The notes under the pieces are model-generated. The model was given only the letters and a program-made list of their open reading frames with translations, made no database searches and was not told the DNA's origin. From Utricularia gibba (lineage: Eukaryota; Streptophyta; Magnoliopsida; Lamiales; Lentibulariaceae): DNA of 64,000 bases. This document shows positions 13,563 to 24,654 of the stretch, in pieces. Position numbers and translations under genes: made by a program. The stretch is taken from contig NEEC01000004.1 in assembly GCA_002189035.1 (NCBI GenBank), positions 4,278,001 to 4,342,000 of the forward strand, written 5' to 3'. Position 1 is the first letter of the stretch. Each line of letters starts with the position of its first letter.

Positions 13563-16060
13563 ATGGGTCTCATCCCAATAATTGAGATGAACAGAGCTTC
13601 TACTGCAAACGCCATGGACAGAGAAAGAGAAGAGCATGCTAAGAAGGATGAAGAAGAGCACCCAACTGAGAACGAAGCCACAAGCATTCAGCCATGGAAG
13701 AGCCAGATAACTCTGCGTGGAGTAGTAATCAGTGTGCTCCTGGGTTCCCTTTTCAGTATCATCGCAATGAAGCTTGTTCTCACTACGGGGATTTCTCCTA
13801 ATCTCAATGTTGCAGCTGCTTTTCTTGCATTTCTTCTTGTTAAAATATGGACAATGTTTCTTCAGACAACAGGGATTTCTTCTTCTCCTTTCACTAAACA
13901 GGAAAACACCATGATTCAGACATGTGTGGTTGCTTGTTATGGGATTTCTTCTGCAGGTTTCCCGCACTTTTGGGGCTTTTTTTGTAGCATCTTTGTCAGC
14001 TGGGGTGCGGTTTTTGAAGGTTATTGTTGAAATTTCAGGGGGATTTGGGTCTTATTTACTTGGGATGAATAGGAGAACGTTTGAGCAATCTGGTGGGTTA
14101 TCAGTACAAGGAAATAGTCTGAGTAGCATTAAGGAACCGGGAATTGGATGGAACATGAGTTTCCTATTTCTTGTCTCCTTCATTGGGCTCTTTGTGCTGA
14201 TTCCTCTCCAGAAAGTAATTCGCTTTTTCGGTTTCACTACAGCGTAAGTTATTTGACAAGAAAGATTCAATTTTGATGTATGTTGGTGGCAGATTCTGAT
14301 CATAGATCACAAGTTGCCTTTCCCAACAGGCACAGCTACTGGATTACTCATCAACGGATTACATGGGAAAGGAGATAAAATGGCGAAGTACCCATTCTTT
14401 GTGCTCATTTACCATCTTTCTGCCTACATAATTATCCTGTTTAGGAAGCAATTCTTCGCTTGTTTGCAGGAAGCAAGTCAGGGGTTCATCAAGTCCTGTT
14501 CTTTGAGCTTCCTATGGGGCTTTTTCCAGTGGTTTTACTCAGCAAACGAAGATTGTGGATTTTCACGGTTCCCAACTTTTGGGCTGCAAGCAAGGAAACA
14601 AACGTAGAAAAAACAAAAAGTTTCCCACATTTCCTATTCCATGGATACAGATCATGACGACTAAAAGCATGTTTCCTTTTCCTTTTCAGATTCTACTTTG
14701 ATTTTAGCTTGACATATGTTGGAACTGGAATGATTTGCTCTCATTCAGTGAACTTGTCATTGCTTCTTGGAGCTGTGCTTTCATACGGCATGCTGTGGCC
14801 GTTGATCGCCCTTCGTAAGGGAGACTGGTTTCCAGGTGACATCCCTGAAAGCAGCATGAAGAGTCTCAACGGTTACAAGGTCTTGGTTAGCATTTGTTTA
14901 TGTGGATGATCAATCGCTTGGCTCCTGACCTTCACCTTGATGACAGATTTTCATCTCAATTTCCCTCCTCCTGGGTGACGGCCTCTACAATTTCATCAAG
15001 ATATCCGGTTTTACAGCCATCAAAATCTGTACAAGGATACATGGAAGAAAGAGTGGTAAGCGATTGAATGCCGGAAAAGATCAAACAGGATGTAATCTTG
15101 GTTGCTTTTCAATGCAGCAAGCAATAGAAGGGCTTACACTGATGTCAAAGACAAGGTGTTCGCTACAGACAGCATCCCCCTCTGGGTAGGAGTTGTTGGA
15201 TACATGACTTTAGCGGTGGTGTCGATCATCGCTGTTCCTTCCATTTTCCCAGAACTGAAATGGTACTTCGTCGTGATGGCCTACACTCTTGCCCCATCTC
15301 TTGCCTTCTGCAACGCCTATGGAGCTGGACTGATGGACATAAACTTAGCCTACAACTATGGAAAAGTTGGTCTTTTCATAGTTGCAGCTCTTTCCGGTAA
15401 AGAACATGGAGTCATAGCAGCAATGGCAGCCTGCGGTCTCTTCAAATCCATCATCAATGTCTCCTGCATCCTAATGCAAGACTTCAGAACAGGGCACCTC
15501 ACGCTAACCTCCACCAAAACAATGTTCCTGAGCCAAGCCATAGGGACAGCCCTGGGGTGCATAGTGACACCACTCAGCTTCGCCCTATTCTACAGAGCAT
15601 TCGACATTGGGAACCCGAATGGCGAATTCAAAGCCCCATTTGCCCTGATTTACCGAAACCTAGCCATTGTTGGTGTCCAAGGATTCTCAACTTTGCCCCA
15701 ACATTGCTTACATCTCTGCTGTGGGTTCTTCGGACTCGCCATCGTTGTCAACCTTGTGAAAGACCTACTGCCCCAGAGGTTTGCGAAATGGGTGCCATTA
15801 CCCGCAGCCATGGCGGTGCCGTTCATCGTCGGAGGGTACTTCGCCATTGACATGTGCGTGGGAAGCCTTGCCAAGTTCGTCTGGGAGAAAGTCGATTTCG
15901 TGGAGGCCGAGAGTGTGGTTCCTGCAGTTGCATCAGGATTCATCTGTGGAGAAGGGATCTGGACGCTTCCTGCCTCCGTTCTGGCCTTGTCCAGAGTTAC
16001 TCCCCCATGTGCATCAAGTTCTTGCCTGCGCCACCCAAGGTGAATGCAGGTGGGCATTAG
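13563..16060 (+). CDS. YSL: Yellow stripe-like (YSL) metal-nicotianamine transporter, OPT family, with two single-base frame breaks
   Basis: Seven exons: 13563-13956, 14039-14214, 14293-14387, 14470-14603, 14690-14879, 14947-15055 and 15118-16060. Allowing for two missing bases the product is about 680 residues, the usual YSL length. YSL hallmarks occur in order: PW..Q.TLRG near the N-terminus, MKLVLTTGISPNLNVAAA, PFTKQENTMIQTCVVACYG, GTATGLLING, PTFGLQA, GMICSHSVNLSLLLGA, WYFVVMAYTLAPSLAFCNAYGAGL (split here only by reading), FAIDMCVGS and GFICGEGIWTLP. Many hydrophobic segments fit a 12-14 helix plasma or internal membrane carrier. YSLs move Fe, Zn, Cu or Mn chelated to nicotianamine. One G is missing in the run 14481-14484 and one C in the run 16002-16006. 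Uncorrected, the frame ends at 16043; corrected, the stop is 16058-16060. I cannot assign a YSL number. Confidence 0.9.
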
Positions 16061-16969
16061 GATGGATCTTGGCAATTCGGGTCGGGCTCCATATGAAACA
16101 AGAACTGGTGTACATACATTGGAAAACCCTTTTCCAAGATTGATAGTATGGTTAAGTATAGTATAATATATGTTTAATTATATATATATGTTTTATATAT
16201 TTAATTGTATATAATGTTTTATATTATTGAATAGAAGATATGGATATAATTAGCTATTCTCTCTATTTAAGTATATTATTTATATATTCAAAAATTAAAT
16301 ATGTAAGTGATATAATTATATAAGTTGTCATATATATGTTAATTAATAAAAAAAATATTATATTTATAAAGTTGTGTGTAAATTTTATATACTACACTAT
16401 CAAATATTATTTAAATTTCATCAAAATTTTAAATTATTCTAAAACAAAATAATTTTGATAAAAAAAATATTTTATATTTGTAAATATAATGATTAGTTAT
16501 TTAAAAAGTTTGATTATTTTTAAAATGTTTAATTTTTTTAAAATATAAATAATTTATATTCGGTAATAAAATGTATTTGTACAATGATTCAAAAAAGATA
16601 GTTTGAAATATAAAAGATAAATCGTTGGTTCATATTATGGGATCCAACCAAGTAGCCGTATATGAGCTGTCTGTCAGCGATTGGCTGTCTGTCTTAATGA
16701 TAATAGCAACAAGGATTCACATGGAGGAGGAATTTACCACTTCACCCTTTTTACTCTTGGTTAAAAACATGTGGAGCTAAAAGGTAATAATAAATTCAAG
16801 CGGCAAAAAAAAAAAAAACCAAAAGTGTTTTCAAAAATTTATTCAGCTCATGGGTAAATCATTTTGGCTAATGCAACAAGATGGATTAAAATAAAAAAAA
16901 AATCTCAAACCAACCAACCCCACGTGGCCGGCATCCATGGCGGGTAGCTAAAAGAATCCACGGTTGAGA
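16061..16969. other. Intergenic spacer between convergent YSL and GH17 genes
   Basis: This stretch is very AT-rich at 16140-16660 and becomes more mixed from about 16620. The YSL and GH17 genes converge here, so both 3' untranslated regions lie inside. No coding sequence, repeat family or RNA gene was recognised. Confidence 0.5.
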
Positions 16970-18488
16970 TCAATTCAGGACAATGAGTGGGACCACCAGA
17001 CAAAGGATTGCCAGCAGCGCTCCATACGCAACTCTCTCCTGCACCCGCGATAGAGATAGAATAAAAATGGAATTAATAATTGGTGGCAAGCACTAAAAAT
17101 AGAATTAATCCACCGACAGAGACCTCTTTACCGTGAGGGTGCCCTTAAAAACAGGGGGCCCTACGCCTACAGAGTTACCGCTAGGGGAATAGAGTGGTAA
17201 AAATCGGATTTATTTACCGTGTTACTGGAGAGAGTTCAGGGGACTTACAGCGTCATCCGCATTGATGGACAGGTACCCGTTCGGCGGCTCCACCTTCGGC
17301 GCCGGCATGTACGGCGGCGATACACCGGAGCTTGGCTTCCCTGCACTTCCGAGCCCTGTCAAGTTGAACCCCAAATCGTAGACCGGAGTGCCGTTGGGAT
17401 TGAAGAGGCCGAAGTTGCGCTCCGACGTTGGGCCAGGCTTCTGATTCTCGTTGAAGAGAGCGAACACGTAGATGTTCAATTCGGCGTTGGGTCTCATCGG
17501 AGTTCCCTTGTTTTCCCGGATCAGCCGGAGCAAATTGCAGTTGTAGATTCTGGCGTTTTGGGGGGTCGCGCCGGCCTCATCGGCGTCGCCTTTGGACGGC
17601 CACCCTGTTTCGGAGATCTGTAGATTCACGTTCTTGTACCCGAGTTTGTCCATTGCGTGGTAAACGGCGTCGATTTGAGCTTCGAACATGTTGCTGTAAT
17701 GGAGCCCGGTGCCGGAGTCGAGAACGCCGGAGCCCTCAAATAGCACGAAGTCGAGGGGTATTTGTTGCGGCTTTGCTTTGTAAGCGAAGTAGGGGTAAGC
17801 GTTGATGAGAAACGGGGATCCCACCTTGTGGTGGAAATCGAGGATGCAGGCGATTCTCTGGTTCAGATCTCGGCGAAAGATCCCAGCAGATGGCGGCGAG
17901 GAAACTTCTAGAATGCCCATATTGTGGGCGGTGGTTACCGTGACTTGTTTGTCGAGGTTCAGTGACACGAGGGCGGTGTGAATGTTTTCCATGGCGGGGA
18001 GGAGGGCGGCGGAGAGGGCGGAGTCGTTGGCAGTGAGGACCTCGTTGCCGACTGCCACGCTGGTGATTTTTGTCGCCGGTAAGTAGCATTGAACTTTGTC
18101 CTTGACCCATTCCTGGGCTTTCGCCGGATCCCGCATTTCAAGAAGGTACTCGTTGCCGAGGCCGACGATGAACTCGACGCCGGAGTTGGCGAAGGCTCTG
18201 AGAACTCGTGGGTCGGCGTCGTAGAGCTTGAGACGGGTGCCTCCAATGGACTTCACCAGAGGCACAACGGCGGCGGGATCGGGGAGGTTGTTCGCTATTT
18301 GGCCGTAGTTGATGCCGAAAATCGCGGCGCCGGCATTGTAGACAGCTGCATTTGTTTTGGCAATCACACAAATCAGAAAGAGCTACAAAGTAAAAAAAAA
18401 CAAACCTAGCTCACTTTAATTGACAAACAGTACCTGAAAGAAGAAAGAGAAGCACCATGCGGCGGCGGTGGGCGCCGGAGTAAGCCAT
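16970..18488 (-). CDS. GPI-anchored glucan endo-1,3-beta-glucosidase (GH17)
   Basis: Three exons on the minus strand: 18488-18434, 18345-17249 and 17038-16970, giving 406 residues. Exon 1 carries most of a signal peptide (a basic start, then MVLLFLLS). Exon 2 carries the GH17 domain with GINYGQ near the N-terminus, the general-acid motif VAVGNEV (Glu about 120), the nucleophile motif ISETGWPSKG (Glu about 264) and the C-terminal RNFGLFNPNGTPVYDL. A strong GTAAGT donor follows codon GCT. Reading through it would give an artefactual stop at 17222. The small last exon adds ERVAYGALLAILCLVVPLIV, a hydrophobic tail typical of a GPI-anchor signal, and has no X8/CBM43 domain. The enzyme hydrolyses beta-1,3-glucan (callose) at the cell surface; plasmodesmal or wall roles are known for anchored members. 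No defect was seen. Confidence 0.88.
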
Positions 18489-18880
18489 TGGTGAAGGAGG
18501 AGGAAGAGGAGGATGCCGATAACGCAAATAATAATATCTATTCCCTTTCTGCGTTGCCTGAAGTCAGTGTCGTATTCACTTCCTTGTGGGCCCATATTAT
18601 TCCAATTAATTTGTTTTTTTTACCAACCAATTGCATGCCTATTGATTTCTATTTTATTATATTATTAATTTTAAAAACCCTCTCGTTTTCTAGCCGTTGT
18701 CTGTTACTTTTATACATATTTTATGGTGTGATTGAATTCAGAATCTAAAAAAAAAATTATTTTATAAAATCTCATTCGTAATTGTCCGACCGGATCCCAG
18801 ATAGGCCGGGCCCGGTCGGATCTCTTCGGATCCCAACCGGTCCAACACCAGGGACATTGCATGGAGGTGGGCGACTGACA
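18489..18880. other. Spacer between GH17 and ABIL genes
   Basis: Both flanking genes are on the minus strand. This 392-base gap therefore holds the GH17 promoter and leader and the ABIL 3' untranslated region. A GC-rich patch with short inverted pieces lies at 18785-18860. No coding sequence is supported. Confidence 0.45.
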
Positions 18881-20356
18881 TTAGGGAGTTGGTTTGTTGT
18901 GAACACGAAGCATGGTTTTGAAAAGATGCATGCTTTTCTTGGTGTAACTCGTCTCCTCCACCATCTCAGACTTTCTCGCTTCTCTTCTTCTCGGCGCGGA
19001 TATTGATCGCCGCCGCTCCGATGGGAACGCCTCCTGCAAGTTGTGACGACAGGCGCTTTTCGTGAGTGCGATTTCTCATACTGATCGGTGTATTGGCGGT
19101 GTTTAAATTGTGTACGACTCACCTTCGCTGGGGGTTTGTCAGATGGGTTTGGAGATGTCGATCTCTTGCCTCCAGAACCTGATCGCTGGGTGGAGAACCG
19201 GAATGGGGAGATTGAGCGTTTTCCTGATTCCCAAATCGACCGTGTTTCAGTACATATCTAGCGGAGAAATCAGAAAAAGTAAATGGATTTGAATTTTTCA
19301 CCAGATGCTTTGTTCGGTGTACAATTAGCTGAGGTGAATGCGAAGCGGGGAAGATTCGGAGACGATTGCCCTCCTGGCTTCTCTTCTCTGTGTACAATTT
19401 AGTGACTCGAATGAGATTTTCGATATTCATTGAATTTGGGGGAAATCGATATTACCTGGGCGGTCGTTTTTCAGGCTTTTTCCGTATCAACTGAAATGCC
19501 TCAGAAGACGAGTTGCTTCCAGACCAAGAAGTGCATTGCCTCAGAGAAATGAGAATGGTGTTAGGAAAGTAAGTCATTTCACCGTTTTTGATTTGCTGCA
19601 GTTCTTTTGAGAGTGTATCTGTCACTTGGGACAGTGATGGTGAGCTGGGGAGAAAATCTGTTGGATTTGCAGAGCAAATTCAAAATTTAGGAAATCTATA
19701 ACATCCCTTACAACCTGAAACGAAGCTTCACCTGAATTTTCTGCTGTATGTGTATACTGCTTGTGATGGCTCTTGGTGTCTGATATTAGCTTGAACAGCG
19801 ACACGCCACGAAAACTGGTGAATTCTTGGCATGCTGCCAATCTCTGTTGCAGTCATTATTCATAATTCAGAATGAGATAAAAAAATGATGCTTTTTGTGA
19901 AGAAAAATGAAGTGATTTGGCTACTTGTTGAAGACAAGAGAAGCGAGTTGATGTAGCTGAGAATCCACCAGCTGTTTCATCGAGGAATAGATTGAGCTTA
20001 TCAGCTGCACAACCCAAGTGATCCACAGTAGTCACAACGGCTTTTGCAAGGTAATCTTTTGAAGAGTCCACCACCCTTTCACATAAACAGATCAATCCAG
20101 AATTCATTTGGGCACAGAGAAGGCCATGAAAAATCTCTACACTTACTGCTTCTTTTCCTCAGCTTGTTCATAGGATGCCTCCAAATACTCTGCTGCTGCG
20201 TACAATTGTGCCTTGAGACCTCTCAGATCCTGCGAAAAAGGGATATGACCGATAAACTGATACGTGACAGAAGTTGGATGAAGATTGACGTACTTTTAAT
20301 CCAAATGCAAACTGGGAGCTGATGTGCGATGAGGAACGCGAATTCTCTGCTATCAT
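18881..20356 (-). CDS. ABIL: ABI-like (ABIL) subunit of the SCAR/WAVE complex
   Basis: Eight short exons on the minus strand join in phase: 20356-20294, 20229-20147, 20075-19925, 19843-19712 (or 19715), 19595-19456, 19387-19302, 19223-19123 and 19033-18881, giving about 302 residues. Known ABIL proteins are about 300-320. The N-terminal half carries the family block: FAFGLKDLRGLKAQLYAAAEYLE (read in two parts), then VDSSKDYLAKAVVTTVDHLG and SCLQQRLAACQEF. The C-terminal half is Ser/Pro/basic, with GKRSISPFRFSTQRSGS and FPSERRRSISAP, both matching ABIL2/ABIL3-like tails. ABIL proteins link WAVE subunits to ARP2/3-dependent actin nucleation in cell shape and tip growth. Exons 4-5 are the least conserved part: the usual YILP motif is not obvious, and the exon 4 donor and exon 5 acceptor are chosen by phase. 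No single open frame exceeds an exon, so the gene is easily missed. Confidence 0.85.
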
Positions 20357-23179
20357 TTTGAAACAAGGAGTGGGTTCGTGTTCGCGACACAGAATCAGAA
20401 GCGGGTTGATTTTTAAGCCAAAGCAGGACCCGTGACTAACAGGAAACGAAGGTGGCCAAGAGGGAGTTCCGGTGCTTTTGCTGGCGTGATACAGACCAAT
20501 CAAGCGACAAACAAGGTACACTCCTTACACTAGCTTTTCCCTTTCATGGAGATTGCTTCAGAAGAATGCAGATTTTGGTCATAGAGATTTCAACTTTTCG
20601 AAGTTGGATACAAGGAAGGGAACAAAAGAGAGGACCAGTGATAGAAATGAGACTGTTGTGCACGTGAATTATGGAAATGGGGAATCAGAAAATAATTGAC
20701 ACTCCTCTTATTGGTGGTCATGCCATGGGGCTGGGGCTCAACACAGCCCCCCTTTTTTTCTTCCTGTACTTAAATACACGAGGCTTCTATAGTATCCTTC
20801 TCTTTGTGTTCCCATGAAAAAGGTAGGCGTACTTTTCATTGCAAAGTGTGTATTTTCCATGCTTCAGGACAAATGCTTACTCCGAGAAAAAGTTGAAACG
20901 TTGTGTTCTTGTCTGAGATCAGGATACGAGGGAGGAGCGAGCCCCAGAAGTTTGTTCTGCCTATGAAAGTGTCGGGGGCCTCCCTCCATTCGAGGTACAT
21001 GTCCAAACGTTAAATCTCTGTTGAATTAATGAGACTCCTGATGCCTCCTCCTCAGTTAATAAGCTGTTTCCTTTCAATAATACAAATAATGATATGATAA
21101 TGGGTGCAAACATGACAAGAGATGCGGTACGGTCATCAATACTGAAGAATAATGGCTGCATTTAGTTCCCTTTCAGGATCCCCGTTTCACAGAAATGCAG
21201 CCAGCCAGCAACTAAATACATTCACCAACACAGAAATCAATTCCCAAGGCCCCAAGACAGTTACCAGCTGCACCCACAGACTGAAGCCACTTTCTCGATT
21301 TAATCTCTATGCCTTATATTTGGTTGGTTACCTTCTTGTGGAGCCTATGGTGGCTCTCTGATGAGGCTCATCCCAATGAAAGAAAGGGGTCACCTTGCTT
21401 ACATCTTCTTCTTGTTGCTGGCCCAAGTCTCCTGCATCCCCAGCTGTATGCTATGCCTATCTGAATCGCAGCAGACACTACAAGACGGAAGCTACAGGAA
21501 ACAATAACATTAAATAGTAGTTTGTTGTATAGATAGAGATTACACTTATCAGGGCAATAACCCAAGCAAATAATCTTATAGGACAAATTGCATCTTCTAT
21601 ACATCTCAGACCTGCGACTGCTTTCAAATTTCTTCACTGGTGCTGATGACAACATCGAACCTAATCGTTCTTTTTTTTTTTTTTTGTTTGTGACAGATCT
21701 CATAAGCTGTCACAACAGTACTGGGTTACCACTACGCCTGGTTTAGATCCACACATCTGCTGACGAACTTAGCAATGGGCAGACTCATGTGTGGACAGAA
21801 GGAATGCAGATGGAGAGGTAATTAGTGTTTTGCATGTGTCAGTGTTTTTTATCGGCATTTTACCAAATTTTGCCTGCAGATGGATGGGATGACATGATTG
21901 TAAAGCTCCCACTTCATTAGTGTGTCCGGCGAAGCGCCATCCCCCTGGTTCCACACTCATCATCATTCACTCACCACTCGCCGGTGCTGGGTTTTGAGTG
22001 CAGGTGTCGTCTCTTCGACAGGAAAGTATCCCCTTCCAATTCCCATGTCCCTATCTTACCCTGCAATGCAACCACCCACTTGCTTATCACCACAAGAAAA
22101 TCTCAATGTGGGTGCTGGGAATGGTTGCCAAAAGGTATATAGACAAATTTAATCTATTGATATACCTTATTGAAAAATAATTTTCGAAAAATACTTGCAA
22201 ATAAATATAAAACGAGGTTTTACAATATTTTAAAAACCTGATTTACTTTTAATTTTTTTAGTTTTTTTAAAACAAAATTGATTCTAAACTAAAAAAATTG
22301 AAACTATTTAAATTTATGATTTAAATTATATAGAATAAAATTAATTTTAATATTATAAACTGTTTTGTGATATACTATAAAATTATGTTATAAAATATAA
22401 TAGATAATATATATTGTAAAATTGAACATATTAAATTATTATATAAATTTAATATTATATTATGAATATTTTTAAATTAAATAAAAATTGAATAATATAA
22501 TATTTTTAATTATTTATTTAATCAATAATTTTAAAATTAATCATAATCTCAATTTATAATTTTAATACATAACCATTAAATTTAGACACATTACACTTAT
22601 TGAGTTATATACACACAATAATCCCATTATTTAAACATAAATTTCATTAAACCTTCTAAATTTTTACCAACACAATTCCAAAAAATATTTACTCTTCGTC
22701 GGCCGAAAAGCTGCGCAATTCACGTCCGTACATCCAAGACATTTGACTTATTTTGTGAATATATTTATGGGAAAATTATATATATGCTTTCATCATTACT
22801 CTCTATGTGTATTATTATTATTATTATAAAATTAATAATCATTATTTTAATGTTTCATAAATTTGATTCTCATCATAAAATTTTAATTCACATTCAACAA
22901 GAACTAAACAGAAACTTTTGGCGTCAAAGTTTCTTATGTTTATTATTAATTAGGATTTACCACCTAAAAAAATATTCATAAAAAATGCATTTATATGGAT
23001 ATATGAAGGAAACTTTTATTAATGGATAAATTAGTAATATTTATGATAAAATAAGGCATATATATAAATTAAAAAATATTATTATTTGGATGGTATTAAT
23101 GAAATTGGGTAAATGGAAATATAAATGGGGGGTAAATACTAATGGAATAGGTTCGTTTTTAATGCAATAAAGAGAAGAA
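20357..23179. other. Divergent intergenic region between ABIL and XTH genes
   Basis: This region separates the minus-strand ABIL start from the plus-strand XTH start, so it contains both promoters. From 20357 to about 22140 the base composition is mixed, as in a leader or promoter, with no coding exon I could tie to a family. From about 22140 to 23160 it is extremely AT-rich. The short open frames inside (for example 21368-21703 on the minus strand) contain low-complexity Lys runs from a T tract and are not convincing. Confidence 0.5.
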
Positions 23180-24450
23180 ATGAATCATACGCTAGCATCA
23201 ACACAAGTCTTCATCGTCGTCGTCATCGGTCTCTGGATTTCACGCGCTTCCGCCGCCGCGGGTGCCGCGTTCAACGTCACCGCCGCGCGGTTCACGGAAT
23301 CGTATTCTCCCCTTTTCAGCAAATTCAACATTCACCCCTCTCCCGACGACAAAGCCGTCCATCTCCATCTTAACCGTTTCTCAGGTTGATATGCCCGTAC
23401 ATCTTTCTGCGCTTTCGATACGCACATGCAACTGCCGATTCTGTGCATTACAGAGAAAACGGGTATTGCAGGTTCTGGGATCATATCGTCGGACTACTAC
23501 AGCCATGGCTTCTTCAGCGCGGCGGTTAAGATGCCGCCTCTCCATACCGCCGGCATCGTCGTCGCTTTCTATGTACGTTTCGATTAGATACGTGATCTGT
23601 TTTCCGATGAATAGGCGAAAAATAGAAGATTTTTGCAGACGTCGAATGTTGACACCTTTGAGAAGAATCACGACGAATTGGACATTGAGTTTCTGGGGAA
23701 TGTGAAAGGGAAGCCATGGCGGTTTCAGACGAATGCTTATGGGAACGGCAGCGTTTCGCGTGGCCGGGAAGAGCGGTATCGTCTCTGGTTTGATCCAGCG
23801 GCTGATTCCCATCGGTACAGCATTCTTTGGACGCCTGAAAACATCATGTAAGAGGCGTTTCTCGTGCACGATCTAAGAAGCCGCGTATCCTGATCACGAA
23901 TGAATCGATCTCCCTCGATTGCTTTTGCAGATTCTACGTGGATACTGTTCCGATAAGGGAGATCCGCCGCTGCGCCGCCATGAGGGGCGACTACCCATCG
24001 AAGCCGATGTCCGTTTACGCCACGATCTGGGACGCGTCCTCGTGGGCCACAAACGGCGGTCGTGAAAAGGTCGATTATCGGTACGAGCCGTTCGTGGCGG
24101 AGTTCACCGATCTGGTGCTCGACGGCTGCGTTGTTGACCCCTCCGATCAAGTCCCATCATCAGATTGCGCCGACGCGACTGCAGATCTCATGGAGAAGGA
24201 GTACGCCGCCGTGTCGGCCATGGGCCGGCGATCGATGAAGTGGTTCAGGGAGAAATATATGTACTACTCTTACTGTTATGATGTCGTGAGATACCCCGTG
24301 GCGCCTCCAGAATGCGTCGTTGTGGAGTCGGAGAAGGAGATGTTCAGAACCACAGGGAGGCTGAGAGAGAGGATGAAATTCGGTCCACACCACCGGCGTA
24401 GTCGAGGGTCCGCCCGGCGACGTCGGAGAGGGGTTACCGCAGCCGTTTGA
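23180..24450 (+). CDS. XTH: Xyloglucan endotransglucosylase/hydrolase (XTH27/28 type, GH16)
   Basis: Four exons: 23180-23384, 23472-23572, 23639-23847 and 23931-24450, giving 344 residues. Related Arabidopsis XTH27/28, as recalled, are about 330. An N-terminal signal peptide (hydrophobic up to about residue 30, SRASA) precedes the GH16 jelly-roll. The catalytic motif HDELDIEFLGN gives nucleophile Glu about 115 and acid/base Glu about 119. Xyloglucan-side motifs (KPWRFQTNAYGNG, GREERYRLWFDP, YSILWTP) follow. The XTH C-terminal domain is present (MYYSYCYDVVRYP, PPECV). A long Arg-rich tail (RRSRGSARRRRRG) is typical of the XTH27/28 group. The enzyme cuts and rejoins, or hydrolyses, xyloglucan in the wall during growth. 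It converges on the CSLD gene, with 204 bases between the stops. The start is the Met of the signal peptide. No defect was seen. Confidence 0.93.
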
Positions 24451-24654
24451 TGCACTGACCCAGTAAAAACGAAACTGTAACTCCCTATTTTACTTTTTAA
24501 ATTCAAATTTTAAAAAACAAAATATAGCTATAAAAAAAAAAATCACTGGTTCCCAACGGTGACAAAAGAAACGGACTTCACCGTCATTTTCTGCTATCAA
24601 ATCTCAACAAACAAATGGCATTCCAACCAAATGTACAGTGAAGGGATACGAAGA

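Noticed and set aside
17219-17623. 134-codon plus-strand frame
   Set aside because: It is the antisense shadow of the GH17 catalytic domain on the minus strand.
20925-21000. Possible miR395-like word near TGAAAGTGTCGGGGGCC
   Set aside because: It needs an insertion and several mismatches, and no complementary arm was found nearby.
21368-21703. 111-codon minus-strand frame with a Lys-rich start
   Set aside because: The Lys run comes from a T homopolymer, and the rest matches no family I know.
24597-24654. Extra C-terminal codons of the CSLD frame
   Set aside because: They arise from the one-base break at 24674-24677; the conserved CSLD end lies in the next frame and stops at 24655.
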